This document shows, in pieces, positions 8,322 through 17,290 of a DNA stretch of 64,000 nt (its first letter is position 1; every line of letters begins with the position of its first letter). The stretch comes from RH-AL1 sp050013235 (GTDB taxonomy: Bacteria > Pseudomonadota > Alphaproteobacteria > Rhizobiales > Beijerinckiaceae): the NCBI GenBank assembly GCA_050013235.1, contig JBEKFQ010000016.1:1-64000 (forward strand). Reading direction: 5' to 3'. The notes below the pieces were generated by a model, which did not search any database, was not told where the DNA came from, and saw only the letters and a program-made list of their open reading frames with translations. Made by a program: the position numbers and the translations under genes.

Positions 8322-8890
8322 ACGAGCCTTCGATGGAAGCTCCGGCCCCACGGCGTCCGCTGCTCGTCTTCTTGCCGCTGGTGCTGTTTGCCGCGCTAGC
8401 CATCCTGTTTTGGACGCAGCTGAAGCCGGGCGATCCCTCGATCCTGCCCTCGGCCTTGATCGGCAAGCCCGCGCCGGATTTCGCGCTCGAAGCCGTGACC
8501 GGTCTCAATGTACCCGGCCTTTCCAGCGCCGGCCTCAAACAGGGCCAAGTGACCGTCGTCAATGTCTTTGCCTCGTGGTGCGTGCCCTGCCATCAGGAGC
8601 ATGCGACCTTGCTGCTGCTGCCGGGCATGGGCGTGAATCTGGTGGGCATCGCCTACAAGGATCAGGCTGAAAATACCCGCCGTTTCCTCGGCCAAGACGG
8701 TAATCCCTATGCCGCCGTCGGGGCGGATCTTTCGGGCCGCACGGGAATCGATTTCGGCGTCACCGGTGTGCCGGAAACCTATGTCGTGCGCGGGGATGGC
8801 GTGATTTCGGCGAAGATCGTCGGCCCCTTGAACGATGAGATCGTGCGCGACACGCTGCTGCCCGCCATCGCCAAGGCGAAGGGATCGTAG
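8318..8890 (+). CDS. ccmG: Thiol:disulfide interchange protein CcmG/DsbE
   Basis: Membrane-anchored periplasmic thioredoxin-like protein that reduces apocytochrome c cysteines before haem ligation. 190 residues: one N-terminal membrane anchor (about 15-35), then a thioredoxin fold with active site WCVPC (Cys88, Cys91) and the cis-proline region GVTGVPETYVV. The family-specific GVNLVGIAYKDQ stretch is present. I placed the start at ATG 8318, overlapping the ccmD stop, because the longer in-frame reading covers ccmD. Neither ccmE nor ccmF-ccmH is in the window. Confidence 0.94.
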   Translation: MNEPSMEAPAPRRPLLVFLPLVLFAALAILFWTQLKPGDPSILPSALIGKPAPDFALEAVTGLNVPGLSSAGLKQGQVTVVNVFASWCVPCHQEHATLLLLPGMGVNLVGIAYKDQAENTRRFLGQDGNPYAAVGADLSGRTGIDFGVTGVPETYVVRGDGVISAKIVGPLNDEIVRDTLLPAIAKAKGS

Positions 8891-8907
8891 GGCGTCACAA
8901 GCCGCAT

Positions 8908-9057
8908 TGTCTTTCCGGGGTGCGATAGCAAGCCCGGAAACCAGGACAACGTCGATGACGGAAGAGGCTGAATCATCCAGCAGCCGGATCTTTCGAACTT
9001 CTCGATCGGCCGCGTTGTCATGGATTCCGGGTTCGCCTACGGCGCCCCGGAAAGACA
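8908..9057. repeat. Long imperfect inverted repeat
   Basis: Arms of about 45 bases (8908-8951 and 9013-9057) are near-perfect reverse complements. Both carry TGTCTTTCCGGGG at the outer end and GACAACG at the inner end, and they enclose about 60 bases. It fills the ccmG-yciB gap between convergent genes and looks like a dispersed palindromic element (REP- or MITE-like). It could also terminate transcription from both sides. Confidence 0.7.
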
Positions 9058-9093
9058 GAGCCGGAAGGACGTGATCCTCTAGAAACAGCTTCC

Positions 9094-9780
9094 TTAGAAA
9101 TGATCCGGTGCCTTCTCCGCCGAATCGCCGCTGAGCTCGTGTTTCATGATCATCGGCACTTGGCTGAAGGTGAAGACGAAGATCAAAATCACCGTGCCGG
9201 GAAATTTGAACAGCACCCAATGATCGTTGGATTGCGTCCGCCAGACGATCTCGTTCAGCACGGCCAGGGCTAAAAAGAACACGCCCCAGCGTAGCGTCAG
9301 AATCCGCCACCCGGTCTCCGTCAAACTCATGGCGTTGTCGAGAATGACGGGCAGAAGCGGCCGGTTGAACACGAGGCCGCCCAGCAAGGCCGAGCCGAAA
9401 CAGGCATAAAGAATCGTCGGCTTCATCTTAATGAAGCTTGGATCTTGGAAATAGAAGGTCAGCCCGCCAAATACGATCACGAGAACGGCGGTCACGACGG
9501 GCATGACGGGCAGCCGGCGGGTTAGGATATAGGATACGATCAGGGCCAGAATCACCGCCACCATCAGCACGCCGGTCGCGGTGAAGAGTCCCGCGCTTTC
9601 CCCCGCTAGCAGCTTAGCCGGCAATAGCGGCTCCATTAGCGGCGCAAACAGTTTTGGCCGGGAGTTTGCAAAGAAAAACAACAGCAAAGGGCCAAGCTCG
9701 AGAATGAACTTGACCCATGGCGCCATGGCGCGGGTCTTGGCGGGCTGCGAAGGGCGGGCGGAAGGTTGAAAATCTTGCAT
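9094..9780 (-). CDS. yciB: Inner-membrane septation protein A (YciB/IspZ family)
   Basis: Membrane protein of the YciB family, linked in other bacteria to septation and envelope synthesis; its exact activity is unsettled. 228 residues: a short hydrophilic start, then KFILELGPLLLFFFANSRP, which is the family signature, and about five or six membrane helices, with FKFPGTVILIFVFTFSQVPMI near the end. In many Rhizobiales it directly follows ftsY on the same strand. Here ftsY is also on the minus strand, but sdaA lies between them in the opposite direction. Confidence 0.92.
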   Translation of the reverse strand: MQDFQPSARPSQPAKTRAMAPWVKFILELGPLLLFFFANSRPKLFAPLMEPLLPAKLLAGESAGLFTATGVLMVAVILALIVSYILTRRLPVMPVVTAVLVIVFGGLTFYFQDPSFIKMKPTILYACFGSALLGGLVFNRPLLPVILDNAMSLTETGWRILTLRWGVFFLALAVLNEIVWRTQSNDHWVLFKFPGTVILIFVFTFSQVPMIMKHELSGDSAEKAPDHF

Positions 9781-9869
9781 CTCATCTGTGTTTCAGAAGC
9801 TCATGTCTGGGGCAAGGCTTCTGTCCCAAATGTTTTTCTCCGCGTTCGTAGAGGTTCGTATTCGCCGTC

Positions 9870-11225
9870 ATGATCAGCACCTTCGACCTCTTCAAGATCG
9901 GCATTGGCCCCTCGAGTTCCCACACGGTGGGGCCGATGGCGGCGGCTCGGCGCTTCCGCGAGGTGGTGGCCGCGCACCGTCCGCTGCCCGCGCGAATCAC
10001 GGCGGAACTGTTTGGATCGCTGGCCTGGACCGGCCGGGGCCATGGCACCGATCATGCGATCTGCCTTGGTCTGCTCGGCGAAACGCCCGCCGGCGTCGAT
10101 CCCGATGCTGTCGCGGGACTGGTGGCGGGCCTGCGCGCCGGGCGGGAGATCATTCTTGGCGGGCAGGCGGTGCTGTTCGACCCCGCGAGCGACCTCGTCT
10201 TTAACTTTAAAGAGATCAAGCCGCTGCACACCAATGCCATGCGCTTCCGCGCGCTTGCCGGGGATGGGAGCGTGAGCATCGAGCAAATCTACTATTCCAT
10301 CGGCGGCGGATTTGTGATTCTCGAGGGGGAGATGCCGGATGCCGGCCTGGTTCCCGCGCCGCTCGCCTACGATAGCGCTGCGGGCCTGTTGGAGCTCTGC
10401 CAGGCGCGCGGCCTCGGCATCGCCGAGGTCCAGATGGAAAACGAGCTGGCGTGGCGCACGCGGGGGGAGATCGAGGCTGGTCTCGATGCTCTGCGCGATG
10501 CCATGTTCGCCTGTATCGAACGCGGATTGCGGCACGATGGGACCTTGCCCGGCGGCCTCAAGGTACGCCGCCGCGCCAAAGCGTTGCATGAGGCGCTGCT
10601 CGCCGACCGTCTCCGCAATAGCCGCCCGCCCCACGATATCGTGGAATGGGTGAGTCTCTATGCGATCGCGGTCAACGAGGAGAACGCGGCAGGCGGACGG
10701 GTCGTCACCGCTCCCACCAACGGCGCGGCGGGCATCGTGCCGGCGGTTTTGCTCTATTTCAGGGAGTTCTGCCCCGGCTGGTCGGACGAGCGTGGCCGTG
10801 CGTTCTTGCTGACGGCGGCGGCCATCGGCGGCTTGATCAAGAACCGCGCCTCGATCTCGGGCGCGGAAGTCGGCTGTCAGGGCGAAGTGGGATCGGCGGC
10901 GGCGATGGCGGCGGCCGGCCTGGCCGCGGCCTTGGGCGGCGATCCCGCGCAGATTGAAAATGCGGCCGAAATCGCCATGGAACACCATCTCGGCATGACC
11001 TGCGACCCCATCGGCGGCCTGGTGCAAATCCCCTGTATCGAACGCAACGCCTTCGGTGCCAACAAAGCCATCGTCGCGGCCTCGCTCGCTCTGCGAGGCG
11101 ACGGCGTGCATCATGTTTCGCTCGATGAGGTCATCGAGACGATGCGCCAGACCGGCATCGACATGCAGGATAAATATAAGGAAACGTCGAGAGGCGGCCT
11201 GGCCGTCAATGTCGCGGAATGTTGA
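9870..11225 (+). CDS. sdaA: L-serine ammonia-lyase, iron-sulfur, single-chain
   Basis: Deaminates L-serine to pyruvate and ammonia with an oxygen-labile [4Fe-4S] cluster. The 451-residue protein joins the beta-type N-terminal domain (ISTFDLFKIGIGPSSSHTVGPM) and the alpha-type C-terminal domain (VTAPTNGAAGIVPAVLLY, ISGAEVGCQGEVGSAAAMAA). Likely cluster cysteines are those in GCQGEVGS, MTCDPIGG and QIPCIERNAF. Length is normal for the one-chain bacterial enzyme. It is a single gene on the plus strand between yciB and ftsY. Confidence 0.95.
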   Translation: MISTFDLFKIGIGPSSSHTVGPMAAARRFREVVAAHRPLPARITAELFGSLAWTGRGHGTDHAICLGLLGETPAGVDPDAVAGLVAGLRAGREIILGGQAVLFDPASDLVFNFKEIKPLHTNAMRFRALAGDGSVSIEQIYYSIGGGFVILEGEMPDAGLVPAPLAYDSAAGLLELCQARGLGIAEVQMENELAWRTRGEIEAGLDALRDAMFACIERGLRHDGTLPGGLKVRRRAKALHEALLADRLRNSRPPHDIVEWVSLYAIAVNEENAAGGRVVTAPTNGAAGIVPAVLLYFREFCPGWSDERGRAFLLTAAAIGGLIKNRASISGAEVGCQGEVGSAAAMAAAGLAAALGGDPAQIENAAEIAMEHHLGMTCDPIGGLVQIPCIERNAFGANKAIVAASLALRGDGVHHVSLDEVIETMRQTGIDMQDKYKETSRGGLAVNVAEC

Positions 11226-11239
11226 AGGGGGAAGGGAAG

Positions 11240-12415
11240 CTACCCCTCGCGTTCGATCCCCGCGATGGCCTCCGCGAAATCCCGCGCCGCGAACGGTTCC
11301 AAATCTTCCGCCGTCTCGCCGACGCCGATGAAATGCACCGGCAGTTTGAACTTTTCGGCGATGGCGACCAAAATGCCGCCGCGCGCGGTGCCGTCCAGCT
11401 TGGTCATCACCAAGCCGGTCACCCCCGCGACCTTGCCGAAAATCTCGACCTGGTTCATCGCGTTCTGGCCGATGGTGGCGTCGAGCACGAGCAGCACGGC
11501 ATGGGGCGCCGAGGCATCGACCTTTTTCATCACCCGGATGATTTTTTCGAGCTCGGCCATCAACTCGGCGCGGTTTTGCAAGCGCCCGGCGGTATCCATC
11601 AGCAAAATATCGGCGCCGCTGGCGCGCGCGGCCTCGATCGCCTCGAACGCCAGGCTGGCGGCATCCGAACCTTGATCGCGCGCCACTACATCGCAGCCGA
11701 GGCGTTCGCCCCAGACTTTCAACTGCGCGATGGCGGCGGCGCGAAACGTGTCGCCCGCCGCTAGCATCACGTGCTTGCCCTCGCCCGTGAATTTCGCCGC
11801 GAGCTTGGCGATCGTCGTGGTTTTGCCGGAGCCGTTGACGCCGACGACGAGGATCACGAAAGGCTTTTGCGCCGCGTCGATGGCGATGGGGAGCGCCAGC
11901 GGGCTAAGCACGCGCTCGACCTCGGTGGCGAGGATCGCCTTGACGTCGTCCGGCGAGACCTGCCGGTCGTAACGCCCCTTGCCGACGGCCGCCGCGATGC
12001 GGGTGGCCATGGTGACGCCGAGATCCGAGCGGATCAGCACGTCTTCCAGCTCCTCCAGCATGGCGCCGTCGAGCTTACGCTTGGTAAAAATTTCCGCGAT
12101 GCCGGTGCCGAGCGCCGAGGAAGAGCGGGCGAGGCCTTCCCTCAGCCGCGACCACCACGAGCGCTTGTTGGTGTCCGGGGCCGGCGGGGGCGCAGGCTCC
12201 CCGGCTATGGGCAGGTCCATCGAGATCGCAGGCCCGGACCCGGCGGCTTCCGCGACGGCTTCCGCGATCGTTTCCGCCTCGGACTCCGGCGTAGTGGTTT
12301 CTTCCGGGAAAGTGTTTTCGGCGCCTGCTTCGCCAGCCGCGCCGGTCTTCCGGCCGAACAACCGGCGGAACAAGGCTGGCTTGGAATCGTCGCTGCCGGA
12401 TTTATCGCTCGCCAT
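11240..12415 (-). CDS. ftsY: Signal recognition particle receptor FtsY
   Basis: GTPase that docks SRP-ribosome complexes at the membrane for co-translational insertion. 391 residues: an acidic, low-complexity N-terminal A domain (about 1-90, rich in Glu and Ala), then the helical N domain (SRLREGLARSSSALG), then the G domain with P-loop GVNGSGKTTTIAKLA, DTAGRLQNRAELM, and TKLDGTARGG. The C-terminus FIGVGETAEDLEPF is the usual FtsY ending. Its stop lies about 14 bases from the sdaA stop, so the two converge. Confidence 0.96.
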   Translation of the reverse strand: MASDKSGSDDSKPALFRRLFGRKTGAAGEAGAENTFPEETTTPESEAETIAEAVAEAAGSGPAISMDLPIAGEPAPPPAPDTNKRSWWSRLREGLARSSSALGTGIAEIFTKRKLDGAMLEELEDVLIRSDLGVTMATRIAAAVGKGRYDRQVSPDDVKAILATEVERVLSPLALPIAIDAAQKPFVILVVGVNGSGKTTTIAKLAAKFTGEGKHVMLAAGDTFRAAAIAQLKVWGERLGCDVVARDQGSDAASLAFEAIEAARASGADILLMDTAGRLQNRAELMAELEKIIRVMKKVDASAPHAVLLVLDATIGQNAMNQVEIFGKVAGVTGLVMTKLDGTARGGILVAIAEKFKLPVHFIGVGETAEDLEPFAARDFAEAIAGIEREG

Positions 12416-12506
12416 GATTTTCCCTGAGGCTTGCCCGCGCGGGGCCGGTGCCTCTTGTGCGTCATGGCGGCGTGAGGTTCAACCCATGTGGCACGGGCCG
12501 ATGGCT

Positions 12507-13433
12507 TTACCGCGCGGCCTGGGCGACGATCTCGCGCAGTTTATTGACTGGCGCTTCATCGCTGAAATGCACCGCGATATCCTTGTAACCATCGGGCAAG
12601 GAGCCGGTTTTGGTGGTGAAGGCGAGGGTTTCCTCGCTCGCCAAGCTATGCTTCGGCGCGTTTTCGCTCCAGCTTGCCAAGATGGCCCCGGCAGCGTTTC
12701 TGATCTCGAACGTGAGCCGGGGCACGCGCACGCGTCGATGCGCGATATTGTGGATGGTGCCGGAGACTTCGACCACGCTCCCGCCGGCTTCCGCGCGTGC
12801 CGCCGTCACAGCGCCGAATTCCAAGTTGCGGATGTTGACGGGCAGGCCAATGACGGCATAGAGGGCGCCGGTGCCCGGCAGGATCCGCACGATCTCGTTG
12901 CGTTTGCCGATCAAGCCCATGGTCAGCGCCAAACAGGCGGCGATGGCGGCGGCTTGGCGAAGCCCCTTGAACGAGCGGGGCCGGCGCCTGATCCTGCGGC
13001 GCGGGACCGCCGGCTTTTGCGGTTTGTCCTCGCGTGTTGCCCGAATTTCGCCCAGCGGCGGCGCTACGAAGCTGTCAGTCCATTGTTCCGCGGAAAATTC
13101 GTCATGCGGGATCGCGTCATGCGCGATCTCGTCCCGCGTGGCCTCGTCAGGCGCGAACGCGTCATATACGATCTCGTCATGCGGGGATGCGTCTGGCGTG
13201 ATCTCGTCATGGTCTAGGCCCTCTTGGACCATGGTTTCTTCGACGATGCTTTGTCCGGCCCCGGCCGTTTCGACCGGTTCGTCATCTCTGCCGTTGCGTT
13301 CCATTTCCGCGCGGGGCGCCTCGACATACCAGCGGGTGTCGCAGATTTGGCAGACCACGTTTCGCCCGCTTTCGCCGAGCGCTGCGCGGCTGACATGGTA
13401 GGATCGCGCGCAAGACGGGCAGTCGATCAGCAT
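12507..13433 (-). CDS. MJ0042-type zinc-ribbon membrane protein
   Basis: 308 residues. The N-terminus (MLIDCPSCARSYHVSRAALG, then CQICDTRW) is a four-cysteine MJ0042-type zinc ribbon. Residues about 70-115 are acidic and repetitive, with several copies of HDEI/DEIxxDA; the underlying DNA at about 13095-13210 is a degenerate tandem repeat. A basic stretch RRRIRRRPRSFKG precedes one membrane helix (about 160-180), and the C-terminal part resembles a DUF3426-like domain. It is divergent from ftsE, as in many Rhizobiales. Function is unknown. Confidence 0.8.
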   Translation of the reverse strand: MLIDCPSCARSYHVSRAALGESGRNVVCQICDTRWYVEAPRAEMERNGRDDEPVETAGAGQSIVEETMVQEGLDHDEITPDASPHDEIVYDAFAPDEATRDEIAHDAIPHDEFSAEQWTDSFVAPPLGEIRATREDKPQKPAVPRRRIRRRPRSFKGLRQAAAIAACLALTMGLIGKRNEIVRILPGTGALYAVIGLPVNIRNLEFGAVTAARAEAGGSVVEVSGTIHNIAHRRVRVPRLTFEIRNAAGAILASWSENAPKHSLASEETLAFTTKTGSLPDGYKDIAVHFSDEAPVNKLREIVAQAAR

Positions 13434-13579
13434 GGGACTCGAGGGGTTGGGAGCAGGGGGACGTATCTTTTCTTGCCACCAAGATCGCTGCTTATGCTTA
13501 AAACCGCGTTAAGTCTAAAAGAGGTATGGAAATCGGACCGGTTCTCGTCCTGAAAACACATTGTTCGCCGGAATAGGTG

Positions 13580-14248
13580 ATGCCCTTGGTCACGTTTGAA
13601 AATGTCGGCCTGCGCTACGACATGGGTCATGAGATCCTCAAGGACATCAGCTTCCGGATCGAGCCGCAGTCGTTTCAATTTTTGACCGGCCCCTCGGGCG
13701 CGGGCAAGACGACGTTGTTGAAGCTCATTCTGTTTTCCCTCAAGCCGACGCGGGGCATGATCAGCCTGTTCGGCCGCGATGCCGCCAGTCTGGATAAGGA
13801 TACGATCACCCTTTTGCGCCGCCGCATCGGCGTGGTGTTTCAAGATTTTCGTCTGCTCGACCATCTCACGACCTATGAAAACGTTGCGCTGCCGCTGCGC
13901 GTCCAGGGCCGGGAAGAGGCGACCTATCGCAACGAGGTCATCGAGCTTTTGGGCTGGGTGGGCTTGGGCGAGCGGATGCATGTGTTGCCGCCGGTTCTGT
14001 CGGGCGGCGAAAAACAGCGCGCGGCCATCGCCCGCGCGCTCATCGTGCGGCCGGAATTGCTGCTGGCCGACGAGCCGACCGGCAATGTCGATCCGACTTT
14101 GGCCCGGCGGCTTTTGCGTCTTTTCATGGAGCTTCACAAATCCGGGACATCGGTGGTCATCGCGACCCATGATCTCGCTCTGATGGACCAGTTCGATGGC
14201 GCGCGCCGCCTCGTGCTCGGCGATAGCCGGTTGCATATCTATGATTAA
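13580..14248 (+). CDS. ftsE: Cell division ATP-binding protein FtsE
   Basis: ABC ATPase that, with FtsX, controls periplasmic peptidoglycan hydrolysis during division. About 222 residues with Walker A GPSGAGKTTLL (Lys43), Q-loop VVFQDFRLLDHLT, signature LSGGEKQRAAIARAL and Walker B LLADEPTGNVD. ATG 13580 is preferred over the GTG three bases earlier. It overlaps ftsX by eight bases, so the two are translationally coupled. Confidence 0.96.
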   Translation: MPLVTFENVGLRYDMGHEILKDISFRIEPQSFQFLTGPSGAGKTTLLKLILFSLKPTRGMISLFGRDAASLDKDTITLLRRRIGVVFQDFRLLDHLTTYENVALPLRVQGREEATYRNEVIELLGWVGLGERMHVLPPVLSGGEKQRAAIARALIVRPELLLADEPTGNVDPTLARRLLRLFMELHKSGTSVVIATHDLALMDQFDGARRLVLGDSRLHIYD

Positions 14249-15227
14249 GGGCCGTTTCCATCGCGCCAGTGTCATGGCCGCCTTGACGGGCGCGCTGGCC
14301 TCGAACGGCGGCCAAGCCGGGCGTTCCCTCAAAAGCGACATGCCGCTCGTGCCGGCGGCCTCGATCGCGGGCCGCGCGCTGGTCACGGTGGTGGCCATCA
14401 TGACGTTTCTAGCGGCACTGACGGCGGGCATGGCGATTTTGATCTCCGACGCTTCCAGCGATTGGCAGAGCGACGTCTCGCGGGAAATGACGATTCAGAT
14501 CCGCCCCACGCCCGGCCGGGACATCGATGCCGACACGCTGGCCTTGACCGCGCTGGCCCGGAACACCGCGGGGATTGCCGCGGCCGAGCCCTATTCCAAG
14601 GCGGAATCGGAGAAGCTCTTGCAGCCTTGGCTCGGCACCGGGCTCGATCTCAGCGATTTGCCGGTGCCGCGTCTGATCGTCGTGAAACTCGGTGACGTTA
14701 AGGCCCTCGATGTTTCGTCGCTGCGCAAGAGCGTCGAGGACGCGGTGCCCGGCGCCAGTCTCGACGATCATCGCCTCTGGCTCGCGCGCCTCGCCTCGAT
14801 GGCCCATGCGACCGTCGCGATTGGTTTTGTCGTCTTCGTGCTGGTGCTCGCCGCCATGATGCTGGCGGTTGCTTTCGCCACGCTTGGCGCCATGGCGGGA
14901 AACCGCGAAATCATCGAGGTCCTGCATTTCGTCGGGGCGGCCGATAGTTTCATTTCCTCGGAATTTCAACAGCATTTCTTCCGGCTTGGGTTGCGCGGCG
15001 GAGGCATTGGCGGGCTGAGCGCCATTCTGTTTTTCGCCGTCATGGGTCAAGCCGTGGGCTGGTGGCGGGCGACGCCGGGTGGCGAGCAGATCGAGGCCTT
15101 GTTCGGCACCTTTAGCCTGCATGCCAAGGGCTATGCCGCCATCATCGTGATTGCCGCGGCCATTGCGGTGATCACGGGTTTCGTGTCGCGGATCATCGTG
15201 TTCCGGCATCTCCGGCGGCTGAATTAG
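14241..15227 (+). CDS. ftsX: Cell division membrane protein FtsX
   Basis: Membrane partner of FtsE. 328 residues: cytoplasmic N-terminus, first membrane helix about 40-65 (SIAGRALVTVVAIMTFLAAL), a periplasmic domain of about 110 residues that would contact hydrolases or their activators, then three membrane helices in the C-terminal half. I chose ATG 14241, inside the end of ftsE. The lytic transglycosylase gene starts nine bases after the stop, which fits control of that enzyme class by FtsEX. Confidence 0.93.
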   Translation: MIKGRFHRASVMAALTGALASNGGQAGRSLKSDMPLVPAASIAGRALVTVVAIMTFLAALTAGMAILISDASSDWQSDVSREMTIQIRPTPGRDIDADTLALTALARNTAGIAAAEPYSKAESEKLLQPWLGTGLDLSDLPVPRLIVVKLGDVKALDVSSLRKSVEDAVPGASLDDHRLWLARLASMAHATVAIGFVVFVLVLAAMMLAVAFATLGAMAGNREIIEVLHFVGAADSFISSEFQQHFFRLGLRGGGIGGLSAILFFAVMGQAVGWWRATPGGEQIEALFGTFSLHAKGYAAIIVIAAAIAVITGFVSRIIVFRHLRRLN

Positions 15228-15235
15228 GAGCGCAT

Positions 15236-16426
15236 ATGAGTTTGATCTCAAATCGTTGGGTCTTCATCTTTCAAGCCTCGCTGTTGAGCCTGGTCCTCGC
15301 GCCGCCCGCCCGCGCGGATTTTCAGGATTGTCTCGCTGGTTTGCGCGCGACGGCCGTGGCCCAAGGCATATCGCCCGCGGTTTTCGACCGGGCCGCGCAA
15401 GGCTTGCAGCCGGACCCCGAGGTCATCGCGCTGTCGCAGGTCCAGCCGGAATTCAAGACGCCGATTTGGGATTATCTCGCCGGTCTCGTCGACGAGGAAC
15501 GGGTGAGCGATGGCAAGGCGGCGATGGCCAAATGGGGGCAGGCCTTGGCCTCGGCGCAAGGGAGCTATGGAGTCGATCCCGCCACCGTCACGGCGGTCTG
15601 GGGCGTCGAATCCAATTTTGGTCAAGCTTTCGGCAACCGCTCCGTCATCCGCTCGCTGGCGACACTGTCTTGCGATGGACGGCGGCAGGCCTATTTCCGC
15701 ACCGAATTCATCGCCGCGCTCAAAATTCTCGCGGCGGGCGATATCGACCCGCAAGACTTTAAGGGATCTTGGGCCGGCGCTTTCGGCCATACCCAATTCA
15801 TGCCCTCGACCTTCCTGCATATTGCCGTCGATGGCGATGGCGACGGGCGGCGGGATTTGATCAAATCGGTTCCCGACGCCTTGGCCTCGACCGCCAATTA
15901 CCTCCACAAGGCCGGGTGGCAGCCGGGTCTTGCCTGGGGGTTCGAGGTCAAACTGCCGGCGGGCTATGCCGGCCCCTCCGGCCGGACGAAAAAAGAACCG
16001 ATGTCCGCTTGGGCCGCGCGCGGCATTACCCGTATCGAAGGCCGCCCGCTCGGCGAAGGCACGGCCGGCCTGTTGCTACCCGCCGGACCCTCCGGGCCTG
16101 CCTTCCTCGTCACCCGGAATTTCGATGCGATCTATGGCTACAATGCCGCCGAGAGCTACGCCTTGGCGATTTCGCTGCTCTCCGACCAGTTGCGTGGCCG
16201 GCCCGGCCTGCAAACGCCTTGGCCGACCGACGATCCCGGCCTGTCCCGCGCGGCCCGGCGCGAGCTTCAGACCAGGTTGATCCAGCGCGGCTACGACTTG
16301 CAAGGCAAGATCGACGGCGTGATCGGCGACAAGACCCGCGAGGCCATCGCGGATTTTCAGGGAAAGAATGGATCGAAACCGGACGGGCGCGCGAGTGTGT
16401 CGGTGCTGACTGCGCTGAGGCGGTGA
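15236..16426 (+). CDS. Lytic murein transglycosylase, MltB family, with peptidoglycan-binding domain
   Basis: Periplasmic enzyme that cleaves the MurNAc-GlcNAc bond and forms 1,6-anhydro ends. 396 residues: signal peptide 1-27 ending PPARA, then an SLT/MltB catalytic domain with VWGVESNFGQAFG (Glu125 is the likely catalytic acid) and WAGAFGHTQFMPSTFLH. At about 335-395 a PG_binding_1 domain follows (LQTRLIQRGYDLQGKIDGVI). No lipobox is present, so it is probably soluble. It is tightly linked to ftsX, suggesting a division-related role. Confidence 0.92.
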   Translation: MSLISNRWVFIFQASLLSLVLAPPARADFQDCLAGLRATAVAQGISPAVFDRAAQGLQPDPEVIALSQVQPEFKTPIWDYLAGLVDEERVSDGKAAMAKWGQALASAQGSYGVDPATVTAVWGVESNFGQAFGNRSVIRSLATLSCDGRRQAYFRTEFIAALKILAAGDIDPQDFKGSWAGAFGHTQFMPSTFLHIAVDGDGDGRRDLIKSVPDALASTANYLHKAGWQPGLAWGFEVKLPAGYAGPSGRTKKEPMSAWAARGITRIEGRPLGEGTAGLLLPAGPSGPAFLVTRNFDAIYGYNAAESYALAISLLSDQLRGRPGLQTPWPTDDPGLSRAARRELQTRLIQRGYDLQGKIDGVIGDKTREAIADFQGKNGSKPDGRASVSVLTALRR

Positions 16427-16464
16427 GGGGCTGATTTCAGCGGGATCTTATCTCCCCCAAAGCC

Positions 16465-17262
16465 TCAATAACTGTCCGAGGATCCGCCGCCGCCGGAATC
16501 GCCCCCGCCGCCGGAAAAGTTGTCGCCGGAATCGCGCGAGCCGCCCTCGCCATCCCTGCCGCCGAAGGCCGAGCCGATGACGTAACCCGTGGCGGCCGAG
16601 GTCCAGTTGATGTTATTCCGGTTGCGCCAAACGATGTAGAGAATGACCAGAAATATGATGAAGAAGAAGGCGACGGCGGCGGGGCTCGCCTGCTGATCGC
16701 CGCCCTGCTGGAGCGCCGGGCGCTTTTGCCACGAGGATTTGTCCGTGGTCAGGACCGCGATGGACTCGTCCACGCCGGCCGTGATTCCGCCGGCGAAATC
16801 GCCTGCCTTTAATTTTGGCGAAACGGCATTGCGCAGGATCAGCTTGGTCAAGGCATCGGTCAGCGTGCCTTCGAGACCGTAACCGACCTCGAAGCGGATC
16901 TTATGCTCCGTGGGGGCGATCAAGAACAACAGACCGTTGTTCTTGTCCTTTTGGCCGAGCTGCCACTTCCGGAACAGCGCATTGGCATAGGGCTCGATTT
17001 CCTCGCCCTGCAAGGTGGACACCGTCGCCACCGCCATTTGAATGCCGGACTGGTCCTCGAGGTTCTTCAGCTTGACCCGCAGCGCTTCCCGCTCTTGCGG
17101 CTTCAAGACATTGGCGACGTCGACGACGCGGCCGGTCAAAGCGGGCAGGCTCTCCGGCTTGACTTCGGCCAGGCTTGGCCCCGCCGCGAAGAGCAGCATG
17201 ACCAAGCTCAGCAGGAACCAGGCGCCAATCGCCTGGATTCGTAGTGCCGGCAGCTTCGTCAT
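16465..17262 (-). CDS. TPM-domain (YgcG-like) membrane protein
   Basis: 265 residues: N-terminal signal or anchor (about 15-33), a TPM/DUF477 domain (PALTGRVVDVANVLKPQER ... FEVGYGLEGTLTD), one membrane helix near 205-225 (AVAFFFIIFLVILYIVW), and a Gly/Ser/Asp-rich tail ending SDSY. Such proteins are commonly encoded beside LemA, as here, where lemA lies 28 bases upstream on the same strand. The biochemical role is unknown. The repetitive tail may be flexible. Confidence 0.88.
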   Translation of the reverse strand: MTKLPALRIQAIGAWFLLSLVMLLFAAGPSLAEVKPESLPALTGRVVDVANVLKPQEREALRVKLKNLEDQSGIQMAVATVSTLQGEEIEPYANALFRKWQLGQKDKNNGLLFLIAPTEHKIRFEVGYGLEGTLTDALTKLILRNAVSPKLKAGDFAGGITAGVDESIAVLTTDKSSWQKRPALQQGGDQQASPAAVAFFFIIFLVILYIVWRNRNNINWTSAATGYVIGSAFGGRDGEGGSRDSGDNFSGGGGDSGGGGSSDSY

Positions 17263-17290
17263 GATGCGTCTCGCTTTCGGAGGGGACGGT

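Noticed and set aside
13095..13210. CRISPR-like or tandem-repeat array
   Set aside because: The repeats are degenerate, have no unique spacers, and are in frame within a zinc-ribbon protein. No CRISPR array or cas gene was found in the window.
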